A DNA stretch of 39,259 nucleotides, taken from NCBI GenBank assembly GCA_023251135.1, contig JAHEZJ010000041.1:1-39259 (forward strand). Direction: 5' to 3'. Source of the stretch: Flavobacterium sp. (GTDB taxonomy: Bacteria; Bacteroidota; Bacteroidia; Flavobacteriales; Flavobacteriaceae). A program made the translations under genes and the position numbers. Each line of letters begins with the position of its first letter. The stretch's first letter is position 1. Under the pieces are notes generated by a model. The model was not told where the DNA came from and searched no databases. It worked only from the letters and a program-made list of their open reading frames with translations. Below, piece after piece: positions 31,922 to 39,259 of the stretch.

Positions 31922-33601
31922 TTAGTCAATATTAATGTTAAATTTATTGCCATGCCACTCATTTCCTTTGCGCGCTGCACCTATTATTTTAACCCTAAAA
32001 TGGGATTGTTTTACTATAATATCACATCCCATATCCGGTTTTAAGGACCAGCTAGAGCCGCCTGCGTTATCAAAGCAAAATGAAGCTCCATAGTCAAATG
32101 TTTTTTCTCTTACACCAATGTCGTATCCTTGTGATGAAACCGATTTTTGAACAATAATAGTCCCATTTTGAGGAAATTTTGCAGCAAATGTTCTGTTTGC
32201 TGGTGGGACTGCCGAGTTACCAAATGCAGTTTGCAGCTGTGATTTTGCGGTGTTATAAAGTTCGCCATAGAACCACTCATTAAGTTTACTAGCATTTAAA
32301 TTGCTATTAATTCCATTTTGAATAAGATTGTCTAAACTACTTAATCCTGTTCCAAAGAATTCAAAAGTTAAATCGTCCTGAAAAATTTTAGGGAGACTAG
32401 TTAGATCCACATAAGATATCACAGGTTGTCCCCATTCATTATAGACGTTTATATTATTGGGTCCTGTGAAAAAAGCTCTTTTGCCATTCATGAAATAGAC
32501 CCGTTCTTTGGTTTGATTATTTACAGCATTGTTTCCCAGAAGCTTATCTCGGTCGTATTCAAATTGAGCCGCTTCAACCACGAGTTTTATTTCATCGGTT
32601 GCTTCTACACGCCAAAAACCAGTCCAGCCTCTAAACTGATGAACACATTTAACTCCTAAATGGAATACAAGTAGATAGTCGTAATTAAAAGCCTTAGTCT
32701 TTACACGTCTTTTTCTTTCATATTTATCGATACATACATTGTTTTCTCCAAATAAGTTTGCAAATAGGTCACGATCAGGATCACAGCTATTTAATGTATT
32801 GAGAAAAGAATTGTTGTTGGGGTCACTTGAGGTTAAAGCTGCTGACTTAGCAGATTTAAAAGTTGATTTTGAATTTTTAGAGGGATTATTTGCAGGCCTG
32901 TAGTAAACAATTTGATTATTGTTTCCAATTGGAGTAGGCAAATTTTCCGGTAGTGATAAGACAAAATTTTCTTTAACTGTTTGTGAGGTCTTTATAAATG
33001 GATTTTCGGAGATGTTTTTTGATTTTAAAAAATCTTTAAGAGCTGTATATTTTGCTTTATCAGTAATAAATAATCCTACATCGGTGTATTTATATATTTC
33101 GTCACCTATTTGTATTTCTCCATCTGTATTTAGGTAGGCGGCAAAAAGATCGTCCCCAATGAGCTCGTCAACTGACTCAAAAGGATCTTTTTCTATGGCT
33201 GACTCAACTAAAGAATGGTCTGTAGCGCTTTTTACTGTTGTATTTCGAGGGGCTTGCAAGTTTAGTTTTTCCTTGTAGAGGTTAAACAGTATTTCTTCGT
33301 TTTTTTCTGTTACAATTGGTTTTAACGAAAGAAAAGAATTTCTGTATAAAGGTTCTACTAACTTGTTTATTTCTTGTTCTGGTAGATTTACATAGTTCTG
33401 ATAGGATTGAACAAAAGCTTCTTTGGACTGAAAATAAAGTCTTCCGTTTCTTATCTCGATTTCATTTTGCATCAATTGCGTTTGATGGACGGAATCGTAC
33501 TTTTCATTTTCACATGAAGAAAGAAAAGCAATTAATTGTAATGTAAACAGGGTAGATAAGAATTTTAATCTATCCCAATTGAATGGCGTGTAAGTTTTCA
33601 T
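31922..33601 (-). CDS. Large lipoprotein of unknown function
   Basis: A 559-residue protein with a long lipoprotein signal (lipobox LSSC, Cys30, followed by ENEKYD). No known domain is recognised. Residues 40-300 are hydrophilic with helical segments and a Lys/Ser/Asn-rich low-complexity stretch (about 240-270). From about 295 a beta-rich part begins with FNYDYLLVFHLGVKCVHQFRGWTGFWRVEATDEIKLVVEAAQFEYD. The C-terminal 60 residues (GASFCFDNAGGSSWSLKPDMGC, HFRVKIIGAARKGNEWHG) carry paired cysteines and look like a compact beta domain. It is likely surface-exposed or periplasmic. It is the first gene of a unit whose three members are only 2 bases apart, so it should work with the two barrel-like proteins after it. 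A TATATTTG promoter precedes it. Confidence 0.72.
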   Translation of the reverse strand: MKTYTPFNWDRLKFLSTLFTLQLIAFLSSCENEKYDSVHQTQLMQNEIEIRNGRLYFQSKEAFVQSYQNYVNLPEQEINKLVEPLYRNSFLSLKPIVTEKNEEILFNLYKEKLNLQAPRNTTVKSATDHSLVESAIEKDPFESVDELIGDDLFAAYLNTDGEIQIGDEIYKYTDVGLFITDKAKYTALKDFLKSKNISENPFIKTSQTVKENFVLSLPENLPTPIGNNNQIVYYRPANNPSKNSKSTFKSAKSAALTSSDPNNNSFLNTLNSCDPDRDLFANLFGENNVCIDKYERKRRVKTKAFNYDYLLVFHLGVKCVHQFRGWTGFWRVEATDEIKLVVEAAQFEYDRDKLLGNNAVNNQTKERVYFMNGKRAFFTGPNNINVYNEWGQPVISYVDLTSLPKIFQDDLTFEFFGTGLSSLDNLIQNGINSNLNASKLNEWFYGELYNTAKSQLQTAFGNSAVPPANRTFAAKFPQNGTIIVQKSVSSQGYDIGVREKTFDYGASFCFDNAGGSSWSLKPDMGCDIIVKQSHFRVKIIGAARKGNEWHGNKFNINID

Positions 33602-33623
33602 AGTGCAGATATTAATTCTGCTT

Positions 33624-33631
33624 CAAATATA
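33624..33631 (-). promoter_or_regulatory. TATATTTG promoter element for the three-gene envelope operon
   Basis: The plus strand reads CAAATATA, 22 bases before the ATG at 33601, within a very A+T-rich stretch. Confidence 0.55.
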
Positions 33632-33801
33632 ATATTTTATTTATAATAAAATTATAAAATATACTTTTTTTCTTACTTTTTAAATGGTATCCAGATTTTT
33701 TTTTTAAAAAATAGGCAAACGAGGTAGGTTCGGTATATAATAATTTACGTAAGCTAATAGGAGGAAGAGTTTGTTTGTAGTTTAGAAAGGTGGTAGTATG
33801 C

Positions 33802-33841
33802 CAAAAGTGCTTAGGTCAACTATTTGATCTAAGCACTTTTG
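33802..33841. other. Long stem-loop without T-run
   Basis: The arms 33802-33819 and 33824-33841 pair over 18 bp with one G-T pair and a 4-base loop. It lies in the 313-base gap between two minus-strand genes (33602-33914), about 70 bases past the stop at 33915. Besides this stem and the promoter at 33624, I see nothing else in the gap. The lack of a T-run makes a plain intrinsic terminator uncertain. Confidence 0.6.
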
Positions 33842-33914
33842 CTGTGGTAAAACTTGAAAATGGAATACTACAAAACTAAGGATAATTTTGTAGCAATGAC
33901 GAGATGGATTTGAA

Positions 33915-34913
33915 TTATTCGTATTTCGATTTGCGTTTTCGTTCTTTCGCCTGGTAATCTATTTCTCTTTGTTCCATTTTGTTGTCTTTATTCTTTTTGG
34001 CTCTTTCTTCTCGTTTAGATTGTAGTTGATTTTCTTTATAACTTCCGTCATAACGCCAGGAAACACCAACTCCTCCATAAAATATAGAAGGTGTGTTTTT
34101 AAAATTAGTACTTACGGATGCATCAACCTGAAGGTTCGGATTAATAAGGTAAGCTGCTCCCCCGCGAGCAATGGCATCGCTGTATAAATCGCTTTTATAA
34201 CCCTGATTTTCGACAAAACCGGACCATTTATCGTTAAACCCGTGTGTAAGTGTAAGCACATATCCGTAGCTCGGGTAGTCTGTTGAAATATAATCGGCAA
34301 TAATATTGGTTACAAAAACCCATTTTCCGCCACCAAAAAGGTTTTGAGTGATCAACATCACTTTTGGAGAAATACTGCCTTCTACGGAGGAGTATGACGA
34401 ATGCGAGCCAAAAGCATAAGGATTGTCAGCGCCCACAAAATTGGCTCCTGCAAAAACAGAAACAGCAGGGATTAACTCGTGCCAGTTAAAGCTGTGATTA
34501 GCTTTGTAACTGTAGATGTTAGCTTCTTTTTTGTAATTTTTATAGGGATCGTAAATCAGATATTTGGCTCCTAAAACCGTTTGTTTGAAATTGTTTTTTT
34601 TGTAGCTTGTATAGGGAGTGTCAAAATTCGCCATTTGGTATTGCAAATCCACAATAAACTCCAGTTTTTCTAAAAAGGCCCCGTAACGAATCGTCAGATC
34701 GGTACCAAAACCACTTGCATCATAATCGAGCAGATTGTGTTTTTCTTTGATGCCATACACACCAAGTTCTGCCTGTATAACTGATTTTCCAACCGCATAA
34801 GCAGACATCGTTTCACCCGGACGGTTTGAATTGATGACGTCAGTATACTGCGCGAAAAATAATTGTGGGAATAAACAAAGAGCTGCAATAAAAAAGTTTT
34901 TATTTTTTAACAT
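33915..34913 (-). CDS. Outer-membrane transporter-like beta-barrel protein
   Basis: A 332-residue protein with a signal peptide at residues 1-21 (LFFAQ end). The mature start YTDVINSNRPGETMSAYAVGKSVIQAELGVYG is the usual opening of the Bacteroidota transporter family related to MetA-pathway phenol-degradation barrels (PF13557-like). Alternating strands (LTIRYGAFLEKLEFIVDLQYQ, VSVFAGANFVGADN, VTNIIADYIST, QVDASVSTNFKNTPSIFYGGVGVSWRYDG) follow. The last 40 residues are a highly charged Lys/Arg/Glu tail after the final strand, an unusual end for a barrel, probably periplasmic. Substrate unknown. It is monocistronic, with a TACATTTG element at 34950-34957. Confidence 0.78.
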   Translation of the reverse strand: MLKNKNFFIAALCLFPQLFFAQYTDVINSNRPGETMSAYAVGKSVIQAELGVYGIKEKHNLLDYDASGFGTDLTIRYGAFLEKLEFIVDLQYQMANFDTPYTSYKKNNFKQTVLGAKYLIYDPYKNYKKEANIYSYKANHSFNWHELIPAVSVFAGANFVGADNPYAFGSHSSYSSVEGSISPKVMLITQNLFGGGKWVFVTNIIADYISTDYPSYGYVLTLTHGFNDKWSGFVENQGYKSDLYSDAIARGGAAYLINPNLQVDASVSTNFKNTPSIFYGGVGVSWRYDGSYKENQLQSKREERAKKNKDNKMEQREIDYQAKERKRKSKYE

Positions 34914-34949
34914 ACACGTGTTTTTGAATTAAAAAGTAATAACGCATTT

Positions 34950-34957
34950 CAAATGTA
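34950..34957 (-). promoter_or_regulatory. TACATTTG promoter element
   Basis: The plus strand reads CAAATGTA, 36 bases before the ATG at 34913. Confidence 0.45.
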
Positions 34958-35012
34958 CTATATTTTATTATTTATTTAAGATTGATATTTTAATTTTAAA
35001 CAATGGATTTAT

Positions 35013-35020
35013 TAATTTTG
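35013..35020 (+). promoter_or_regulatory. TAATTTTG promoter element before DUF4834
   Basis: TAATTTTG lies after the ATG at 35003 and before those at 35033 and 35039, which argues for one of the later starts. Confidence 0.5.
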
Positions 35021-35032
35021 GAAAAAAATTAT

Positions 35033-35323
35033 ATGATCATGCAAGAAGCATCTTTTGTAAATCTGTTTAAAACGATAATGTGGATCATTGCGTTTTATTA
35101 TATTTTTAAATTTTTAGCACGAATCTTTTTACCGGTATTGGTGAAGAAAGCAGTGGAAAAAGCTGGGGAGAATTTTCAGAGACAACAACAATATAGTCAG
35201 GATAATACATGGCAAAAAACACGTACGAACAATGATGAAATTATTATTGATACAGCCAATGTAAAAAAATCCCGCGAAACCAAAAAGGTTGGCGATTATG
35301 TTGATTACGAAGAAATAGATTAA
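35033..35323 (+). CDS. DUF4834 family small membrane protein
   Basis: A protein of 96 residues if started at 35033 (MIMQEASFVNLFKTIMWII), or 94 from 35039. One membrane segment (about residues 9-30) is followed by a hydrophilic tail with LPVLVKKAVEKAGENFQRQQQ and a conserved end DEIIIDTANVKKSRETKKVGDYVDYEEID, the signature of DUF4834. The family is restricted to Bacteroidota and of unknown function. The frame is open from 35003, but a TAnnTTTG promoter at 35013-35020 makes that start unlikely. It precedes the YfhO gene by 51 bases, and I believe this neighbour order recurs in flavobacteria. Confidence 0.8.
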   Translation: MIMQEASFVNLFKTIMWIIAFYYIFKFLARIFLPVLVKKAVEKAGENFQRQQQYSQDNTWQKTRTNNDEIIIDTANVKKSRETKKVGDYVDYEEID

Positions 35324-35374
35324 ATTTGTGACCTAGATTTATAGGATTCATCATTTAACCCAAACCAGCCTAAA

Positions 35375-37801
35375 TTGAAAATAGTAAATAAGTTCTATCC
35401 GCATGCCCTTGTTATCCTGGGCTTTATCCTCGTTTCTTTAATTTATTTTTATCCAGTTTTACAAGGAAAACAAATTTTCCAGTCGGATATTGCTCAATAT
35501 ACCGGAATGGCTAAAGAGCAAAACGATTTTAGAGCAGCAGAACATGCTGAACCTTATTGGACCAATTCTGCGTTTGGAGGTATGCCAACCTATCAGTTAG
35601 GAGCTAATTATCCAAATGATTTTGTAGGGAAATTAGACGATGCTTTACGTTTTCTGCCTCGTCCTGCCGATTACTTATTTCTGTATTTCTTAGGATTTTA
35701 CGGTTTGCTGTTAGTTTTAAAAACAGATCCCTTAAAAGCATTTATCGGGGCGCTTGCCTTTGGTTTTTCGACTTACCTAATTATCATTCTTGGCGTTGGA
35801 CATAATGCAAAAGCGCATGCCATTGCTTATATGCCGCTTGTTATTGCCGGATTTATAATGGTTTTTCAGAAAAAGTACATATGGGGAGGTTTGCTCACCA
35901 TGTTTGCGGTTGCATTAGAAGTTAATGCCAACCACTTTCAAATGACTTATTATTTATTGATCTTCTTATTGATCCTTTCTGCTTATTTTGCGTTTACTTT
36001 CATTAAAGAAAAAGAATTTAAACCACTTTTAACCGCAATGGGTGTTTTGGCTGTGGCCGGAATTTTTGCAATTGGTGCCAATGCTACTAATTTGTTGGCG
36101 ACCAGCGAATATGCTAAGTTTAGTACCCGTAGTAACAGCGAATTGACCTTCAATCCTGACGGTTCTAAAAAGACGAATGAAAATGCTTTGAGCCGTGAAT
36201 ACATTACAGAGTACAGTTACGGAATTGCGGAGAGCTTTAACCTAATCGCACCAAGACTTTTTGGTGGTTCTAATCATGAAAATGTAGGGACAGACAGCCG
36301 TATGTATTCGTTTATGATAGAGCAGGGAGTACCTTCTGAACAAGCACAGGATTTTGTGTCCGGAATGCCAACGTATTGGGGAGATCAGCCTATTGTTGCA
36401 GCGCCTGCCTATATTGGGGTTGTGGTTTTCTTTTTGGCCGTTTTAGCGCTGTTTATTGATGATCGAAAAATAAAATACGTATTTCTTACCGGAGCATTAT
36501 TTTCATTAGTACTCTCCTGGGGAAAAAACTTTTCATTTTTGACAGACTTTTTTATCGATTACGTTCCAATGTATGATAAGTTTAGAGCAGTGTCATCGAT
36601 TCAGGTTATTCTTGAATTGTGTTTCCCTGTTTTGGCTGTTATGGGATTGCAATCGTTTTTTAAAGCCAAAGAAGAGCCTAAATTGCAGCAAAAAGCATTG
36701 GTACAAACGGGAGTTTTTGGATTAGGCGTTATTGTGATTTTGGTTTTCGCTAAAAGCATGTTTCATTTTACAGGAAGCAGTGATAATTATTTCTTAGAAA
36801 GTTACGGACCTGCTTTTGTAGATGCCTTGAAAGAAGATAGAAAGAGTTTGTATTCTGCCGATTTATTAAGATCAGGCTTTTTTATAGTGGTTACTTTTGG
36901 AATCTTGTGGTTGTTCATTAAGAATAAATTAGCTCAAAATACGACTTTGATTATCGTTGGTCTTTTAATGATTTTTGACTTGTTTTTTGTGGATAAAAAA
37001 TATGTTTCGGCTAAAGATTTTGTGAGTCCGGTACAAATTGCAGCGCCATTTCAGGAAACACCATCTGATGCTCAGATTTTAAAAGATACGACACATTATA
37101 GGGTTTTTGAAGTAAACGGTAATATGTCCAGTGCACGTGCTTCTTACTTCCACCACTCGCTGGGAGGATATCATGCTGCAAAACCAAGAAGAATACAGCA
37201 GTTGTTTGATTATCAGATAGCCAAAAACAATGTCGAAGTTTTAGACATGTTAAATGTAAAATACATTATTCAAACGGATAAAGAAGGAAAAGAATTCCCG
37301 ACAATAAATCCAAATGCAAACGGAAATGCCTGGTTTGTAAGTACTGTAAAATTGGTAAACAAGCCAGATGATGTAATGAAAGCGCTGGATCATATTGATA
37401 CTAAAACGGTGGCAGTTTTCAATGTTCACGAACATGAAAGCAAATTTGAAAATGCCCGAATGAAAAAGCAATGGGATACCACAGGAACCATTCAGGTAGT
37501 GCAGTACAAACCTAATTATATCAAATATAAATCGAATAACGGAAAAGACGGTTTGGCTGTTTTTTCTGAGATCTATTACAAAAATGGGTGGAATGCCTAT
37601 ATTGATGGCCAATTGACCAATCACTTTCCGGTTGATTATGTTTTGAGAGCTATGGAAATTCCGGGCGGTCAACATACAATCGAATTTAAATTTGAACCTG
37701 AGGTTGTAAAAACAGGAAGCAGAATTGCATTGGCAAGTTCAATTGGAATCTTACTGCTTTTAATTGCAGGAGTTTATTTCGAAAGAAAGAAGTCAAAGTA
37801 A
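35375..37801 (+). CDS. YfhO family membrane protein
   Basis: An 808-residue multi-pass protein with about a dozen hydrophobic segments between residues 10 and 545 and again at about 780-800, and a long extracytoplasmic part near the C-terminus. SDIAQYTGMAKEQNDFRAAEHAEPYWTNSAFGGMPTYQ in the first loop is the typical acidic signature of YfhO-like GT-C-fold proteins, thought to be lipid-linked sugar transferases. The C-terminal VFSEIYYKNGWNAYIDGQ is also family-typical. Translation appears to start at a TTG: the frame has no ATG between the in-frame stop at 35342 and the well-conserved N-terminus. It is followed by a small membrane protein and a glycosyltransferase, which fits surface glycan synthesis. 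Confidence 0.85.
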   Translation: MKIVNKFYPHALVILGFILVSLIYFYPVLQGKQIFQSDIAQYTGMAKEQNDFRAAEHAEPYWTNSAFGGMPTYQLGANYPNDFVGKLDDALRFLPRPADYLFLYFLGFYGLLLVLKTDPLKAFIGALAFGFSTYLIIILGVGHNAKAHAIAYMPLVIAGFIMVFQKKYIWGGLLTMFAVALEVNANHFQMTYYLLIFLLILSAYFAFTFIKEKEFKPLLTAMGVLAVAGIFAIGANATNLLATSEYAKFSTRSNSELTFNPDGSKKTNENALSREYITEYSYGIAESFNLIAPRLFGGSNHENVGTDSRMYSFMIEQGVPSEQAQDFVSGMPTYWGDQPIVAAPAYIGVVVFFLAVLALFIDDRKIKYVFLTGALFSLVLSWGKNFSFLTDFFIDYVPMYDKFRAVSSIQVILELCFPVLAVMGLQSFFKAKEEPKLQQKALVQTGVFGLGVIVILVFAKSMFHFTGSSDNYFLESYGPAFVDALKEDRKSLYSADLLRSGFFIVVTFGILWLFIKNKLAQNTTLIIVGLLMIFDLFFVDKKYVSAKDFVSPVQIAAPFQETPSDAQILKDTTHYRVFEVNGNMSSARASYFHHSLGGYHAAKPRRIQQLFDYQIAKNNVEVLDMLNVKYIIQTDKEGKEFPTINPNANGNAWFVSTVKLVNKPDDVMKALDHIDTKTVAVFNVHEHESKFENARMKKQWDTTGTIQVVQYKPNYIKYKSNNGKDGLAVFSEIYYKNGWNAYIDGQLTNHFPVDYVLRAMEIPGGQHTIEFKFEPEVVKTGSRIALASSIGILLLLIAGVYFERKKSK

Positions 37802-37819
37802 TCAGTACCTCATTTAAGA

Positions 37820-38068
37820 ATGTTATCGAAAACTACTAAGGTTATTGTTTTCATTTTATTAGATTTAGCGGTATTTGTTTTCTGCGGTATTTTTATGATG
37901 GGATATGATGACTTTTATGAAGAAAGTCAAGGTGAATACTTTAGTTTATCAAGTATGGAAACTAAATTTAAAGTAGTCTGGATTTTTTTAAGTTTTTGGC
38001 AAGTCTTAAATTGTTTTCTTTTGCTTTATGTTTTATTTAAGGCATATAAGAAATTTGTTTTAAGATAA
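37820..38068 (+). CDS. Small two-helix membrane protein, unknown
   Basis: An 82-residue protein with hydrophobic segments at about 7-27 and 52-74, joined by an acidic loop (GYDDFYEESQGEYFSLSSMETKF). No family is recognised. It begins 18 bases after the YfhO stop, so it is likely on the same transcript. GTGAAA repeats separate it from the glycosyltransferase gene. Confidence 0.6.
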   Translation: MLSKTTKVIVFILLDLAVFVFCGIFMMGYDDFYEESQGEYFSLSSMETKFKVVWIFLSFWQVLNCFLLLYVLFKAYKKFVLR

Positions 38069-38109
38069 TCTTACTTTAATAACGGAGATACGCTAAAATA
38101 ATTAAAAGA

Positions 38110-38153
38110 TCTTTGTGAAACTTGGTGAAAACTTGGTGAAACTTTGTGAAACC
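38110..38153. repeat. GTGAAACTT-type degenerate tandem repeat
   Basis: Four GTGAAA units occur in 44 bases (TTTGTGAAACTTGGTGAAAA, then ACTTGGTGAAACTTTGTGAAACC). It lies between the small membrane protein gene and the glycosyltransferase ATG. Confidence 0.75.
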
Positions 38154-38165
38154 GAAAAAAAATTA

Positions 38166-39259
38166 ATGGAACAAAAAAAACTCTTAATCATTACTTATTA
38201 TTTTCCACCGGCTGGAGGCCCTGGTGTACAGCGTTGGTTAAAATTTGTAAAGTACTTACCGGAATTTGGTATTCAGCCAATTGTTTATGTTCCTGAAAAT
38301 CCAACTTATCCAATTGTAGATGAAGGATTGGTAAGTCAGATTTCGGATAAAGTAATTGTTCTTAAAAATAAAATATGGGAACCTTATCAACTGGCTTCTG
38401 TTTTTTCAAAAAACAAAACCAAGAAAATTAGTTCCGGAATCTTTCCACACAAGAAAAAACAAACCTTCTTAGATAAAACCTTTCTTTGGGTAAGAGGGAA
38501 TTTATTTATTCCGGATGCCCGTGTTTTCTGGGTAAAACCTTCTGTGGCTTATCTCGAAAAATACATCAAAGAAAATAATATAGATACCATTGTCACTTCA
38601 GGGCCACCGCACAGTTTGCATTTAATAGGTTTGGAATTAAAAGAAAAACTAAATGTAAAATGGTTTGCTGATTTCCGTGATCCCTGGACTACAATTGGTT
38701 ACCACAAGGCATTGCGCTTGTCTGATTATGCTGCTAAAAAACATAAAAATCTCGAGCATAAAGTACTGAACAGTGCTGATAGCATTATTGTTACGAGTAA
38801 AACTACAAAAACAGAGTTTGAAGCCATCACCAATAAGCCAATTTCGGTGATTACAAACGGTTATGATATCGAAAATGTGGAGAAACAGACTTTGGATTTC
38901 AAGTTTACTTTGGCGCACATTGGATCTTTCCTATCCGATAGAAACCCTCGATTTTTATGGGAATGTCTGGTAGAATTACTTCAGGAAATTCCGGATTTTA
39001 AAACACATTTAGAAATCAAATTGATCGGAGCAGTTAGTCAGGAAGTATTAGATGCTATTGCTGAGTTTAATTTGAATGCTTATCTGAATCTTTTGGGGTA
39101 TGTTTCGCATCATGAGGCAATTGCCCATCAAAAGAAATCACAGGTTTTGCTTTTAATCGAGATTAATTCGGAAGATACTAAAAGTATAATTCCGGGTAAA
39201 TTATTCGAATATATGGTGTCTAACCGCCCAATAGTAGCCATAGGGCCTCAGGGTTCCGA
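38166..39259 (+). CDS. Glycosyltransferase family 4-like protein (3' truncated)
   Basis: The frame is open from the ATG at 38166 to the window edge, with about 364 residues visible. The N-terminus MEQKKLLIITYYFPPAGGPG, then VQRWLKFVKYLPEFGIQPIVY, is typical of GT4-type sugar transferases with a GT-B fold. Later landmarks are WFADFRDPW, SADSIIVTSKTTKTEFE, ITNGYD, LAHIGSFL and the C-terminal donor-site region SIIPGKLFEYMVSNRPIVAIGP, where the usual EX7E element reads partly as KLFEY. It should transfer a nucleotide-activated sugar to a cell-surface glycan or lipid carrier. It follows YfhO and a small membrane protein on the same strand. The last residues lie outside the window. Confidence 0.87.
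   Translation, partial: MEQKKLLIITYYFPPAGGPGVQRWLKFVKYLPEFGIQPIVYVPENPTYPIVDEGLVSQISDKVIVLKNKIWEPYQLASVFSKNKTKKISSGIFPHKKKQTFLDKTFLWVRGNLFIPDARVFWVKPSVAYLEKYIKENNIDTIVTSGPPHSLHLIGLELKEKLNVKWFADFRDPWTTIGYHKALRLSDYAAKKHKNLEHKVLNSADSIIVTSKTTKTEFEAITNKPISVITNGYDIENVEKQTLDFKFTLAHIGSFLSDRNPRFLWECLVELLQEIPDFKTHLEIKLIGAVSQEVLDAIAEFNLNAYLNLLGYVSHHEAIAHQKKSQVLLLIEINSEDTKSIIPGKLFEYMVSNRPIVAIGPQGS

Overview
The window looks like an ordinary chromosomal segment of a Flavobacterium-type bacterium (Bacteroidota). The evidence is A+T-rich DNA, A-rich leaders without Shine-Dalgarno motifs, a recurrent promoter word TAnnTTTG upstream of genes, a peptidase with a type IX secretion (T9SS) C-terminal sorting domain, many SPII lipoproteins and outer-membrane barrels, and families typical of this group (NagB with a PIG-L tail, DUF3810, DUF4834, DUF4268, Bacteroidota-type YidC). 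I see no tRNA, rRNA, CRISPR array, phage or transposase. The first gene (nagB) and the last (a glycosyltransferase) run off the window.

Layout. 1-2.6 kb: 3' end of nagB, a repeat-filled spacer, DUF3820, then a DUF4190/DUF2752 membrane pair. 2.8-7.2 kb: pyrG, yidC, a strong terminator and a secreted MORN-type protein. 7.4-11.7 kb: mnmA, T9SS subtilase, nitronate monooxygenase-like enzyme and a small secreted protein in one close-packed row. 11.8-16.3 kb: DUF4268 divergent from a NUDIX CoA pyrophosphatase, a divergent PlsC-type acyltransferase, an ECF sigma factor with a membrane partner, and DUF3810. 16.5-23.8 kb: pepD, DUF389 with a tiny Lys-rich ORF, a CarboxypepD_reg protein, a DEAD-box helicase with an RGG-like tail, and rdgB overlapping DUF2809. 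23.9-30.7 kb: lipoproteins, an unknown Cys/His protein, a membrane-anchored FMN glutamate-synthase domain protein, a NYN-LOTUS protein, an alpha-oxoamine synthase (sphingolipid or sulfonolipid type) and a large GNAT protein. 30.8-34.9 kb: a tight three-gene cell-envelope operon (lipoprotein plus two barrel-like proteins, the middle one frameshifted at a 10-base homopolymer) and an outer-membrane transporter-like protein. 35-39.3 kb: DUF4834, YfhO, a small membrane protein and a glycosyltransferase, which looks like the start of a surface-glycan region.

The most unusual signals are: (i) the A10 tract that separates the signal peptide of an outer-membrane-type protein from its body, which could be phase variation, a decayed gene or a base-call error; (ii) several families of short degenerate repeats in gene 3' flanks, one of which (CTAAGGTT-like) directly follows three different stop codons in the same orientation; (iii) an alpha-oxoamine synthase close to a GNAT acyltransferase, a plausible two-enzyme source of N-acylated sphingoid or capnine lipids; and (iv) an acyltransferase whose HX4D and FPEGTR motifs are both altered. 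TAnnTTTG promoters lie between candidate starts and allow several start codons to be corrected.
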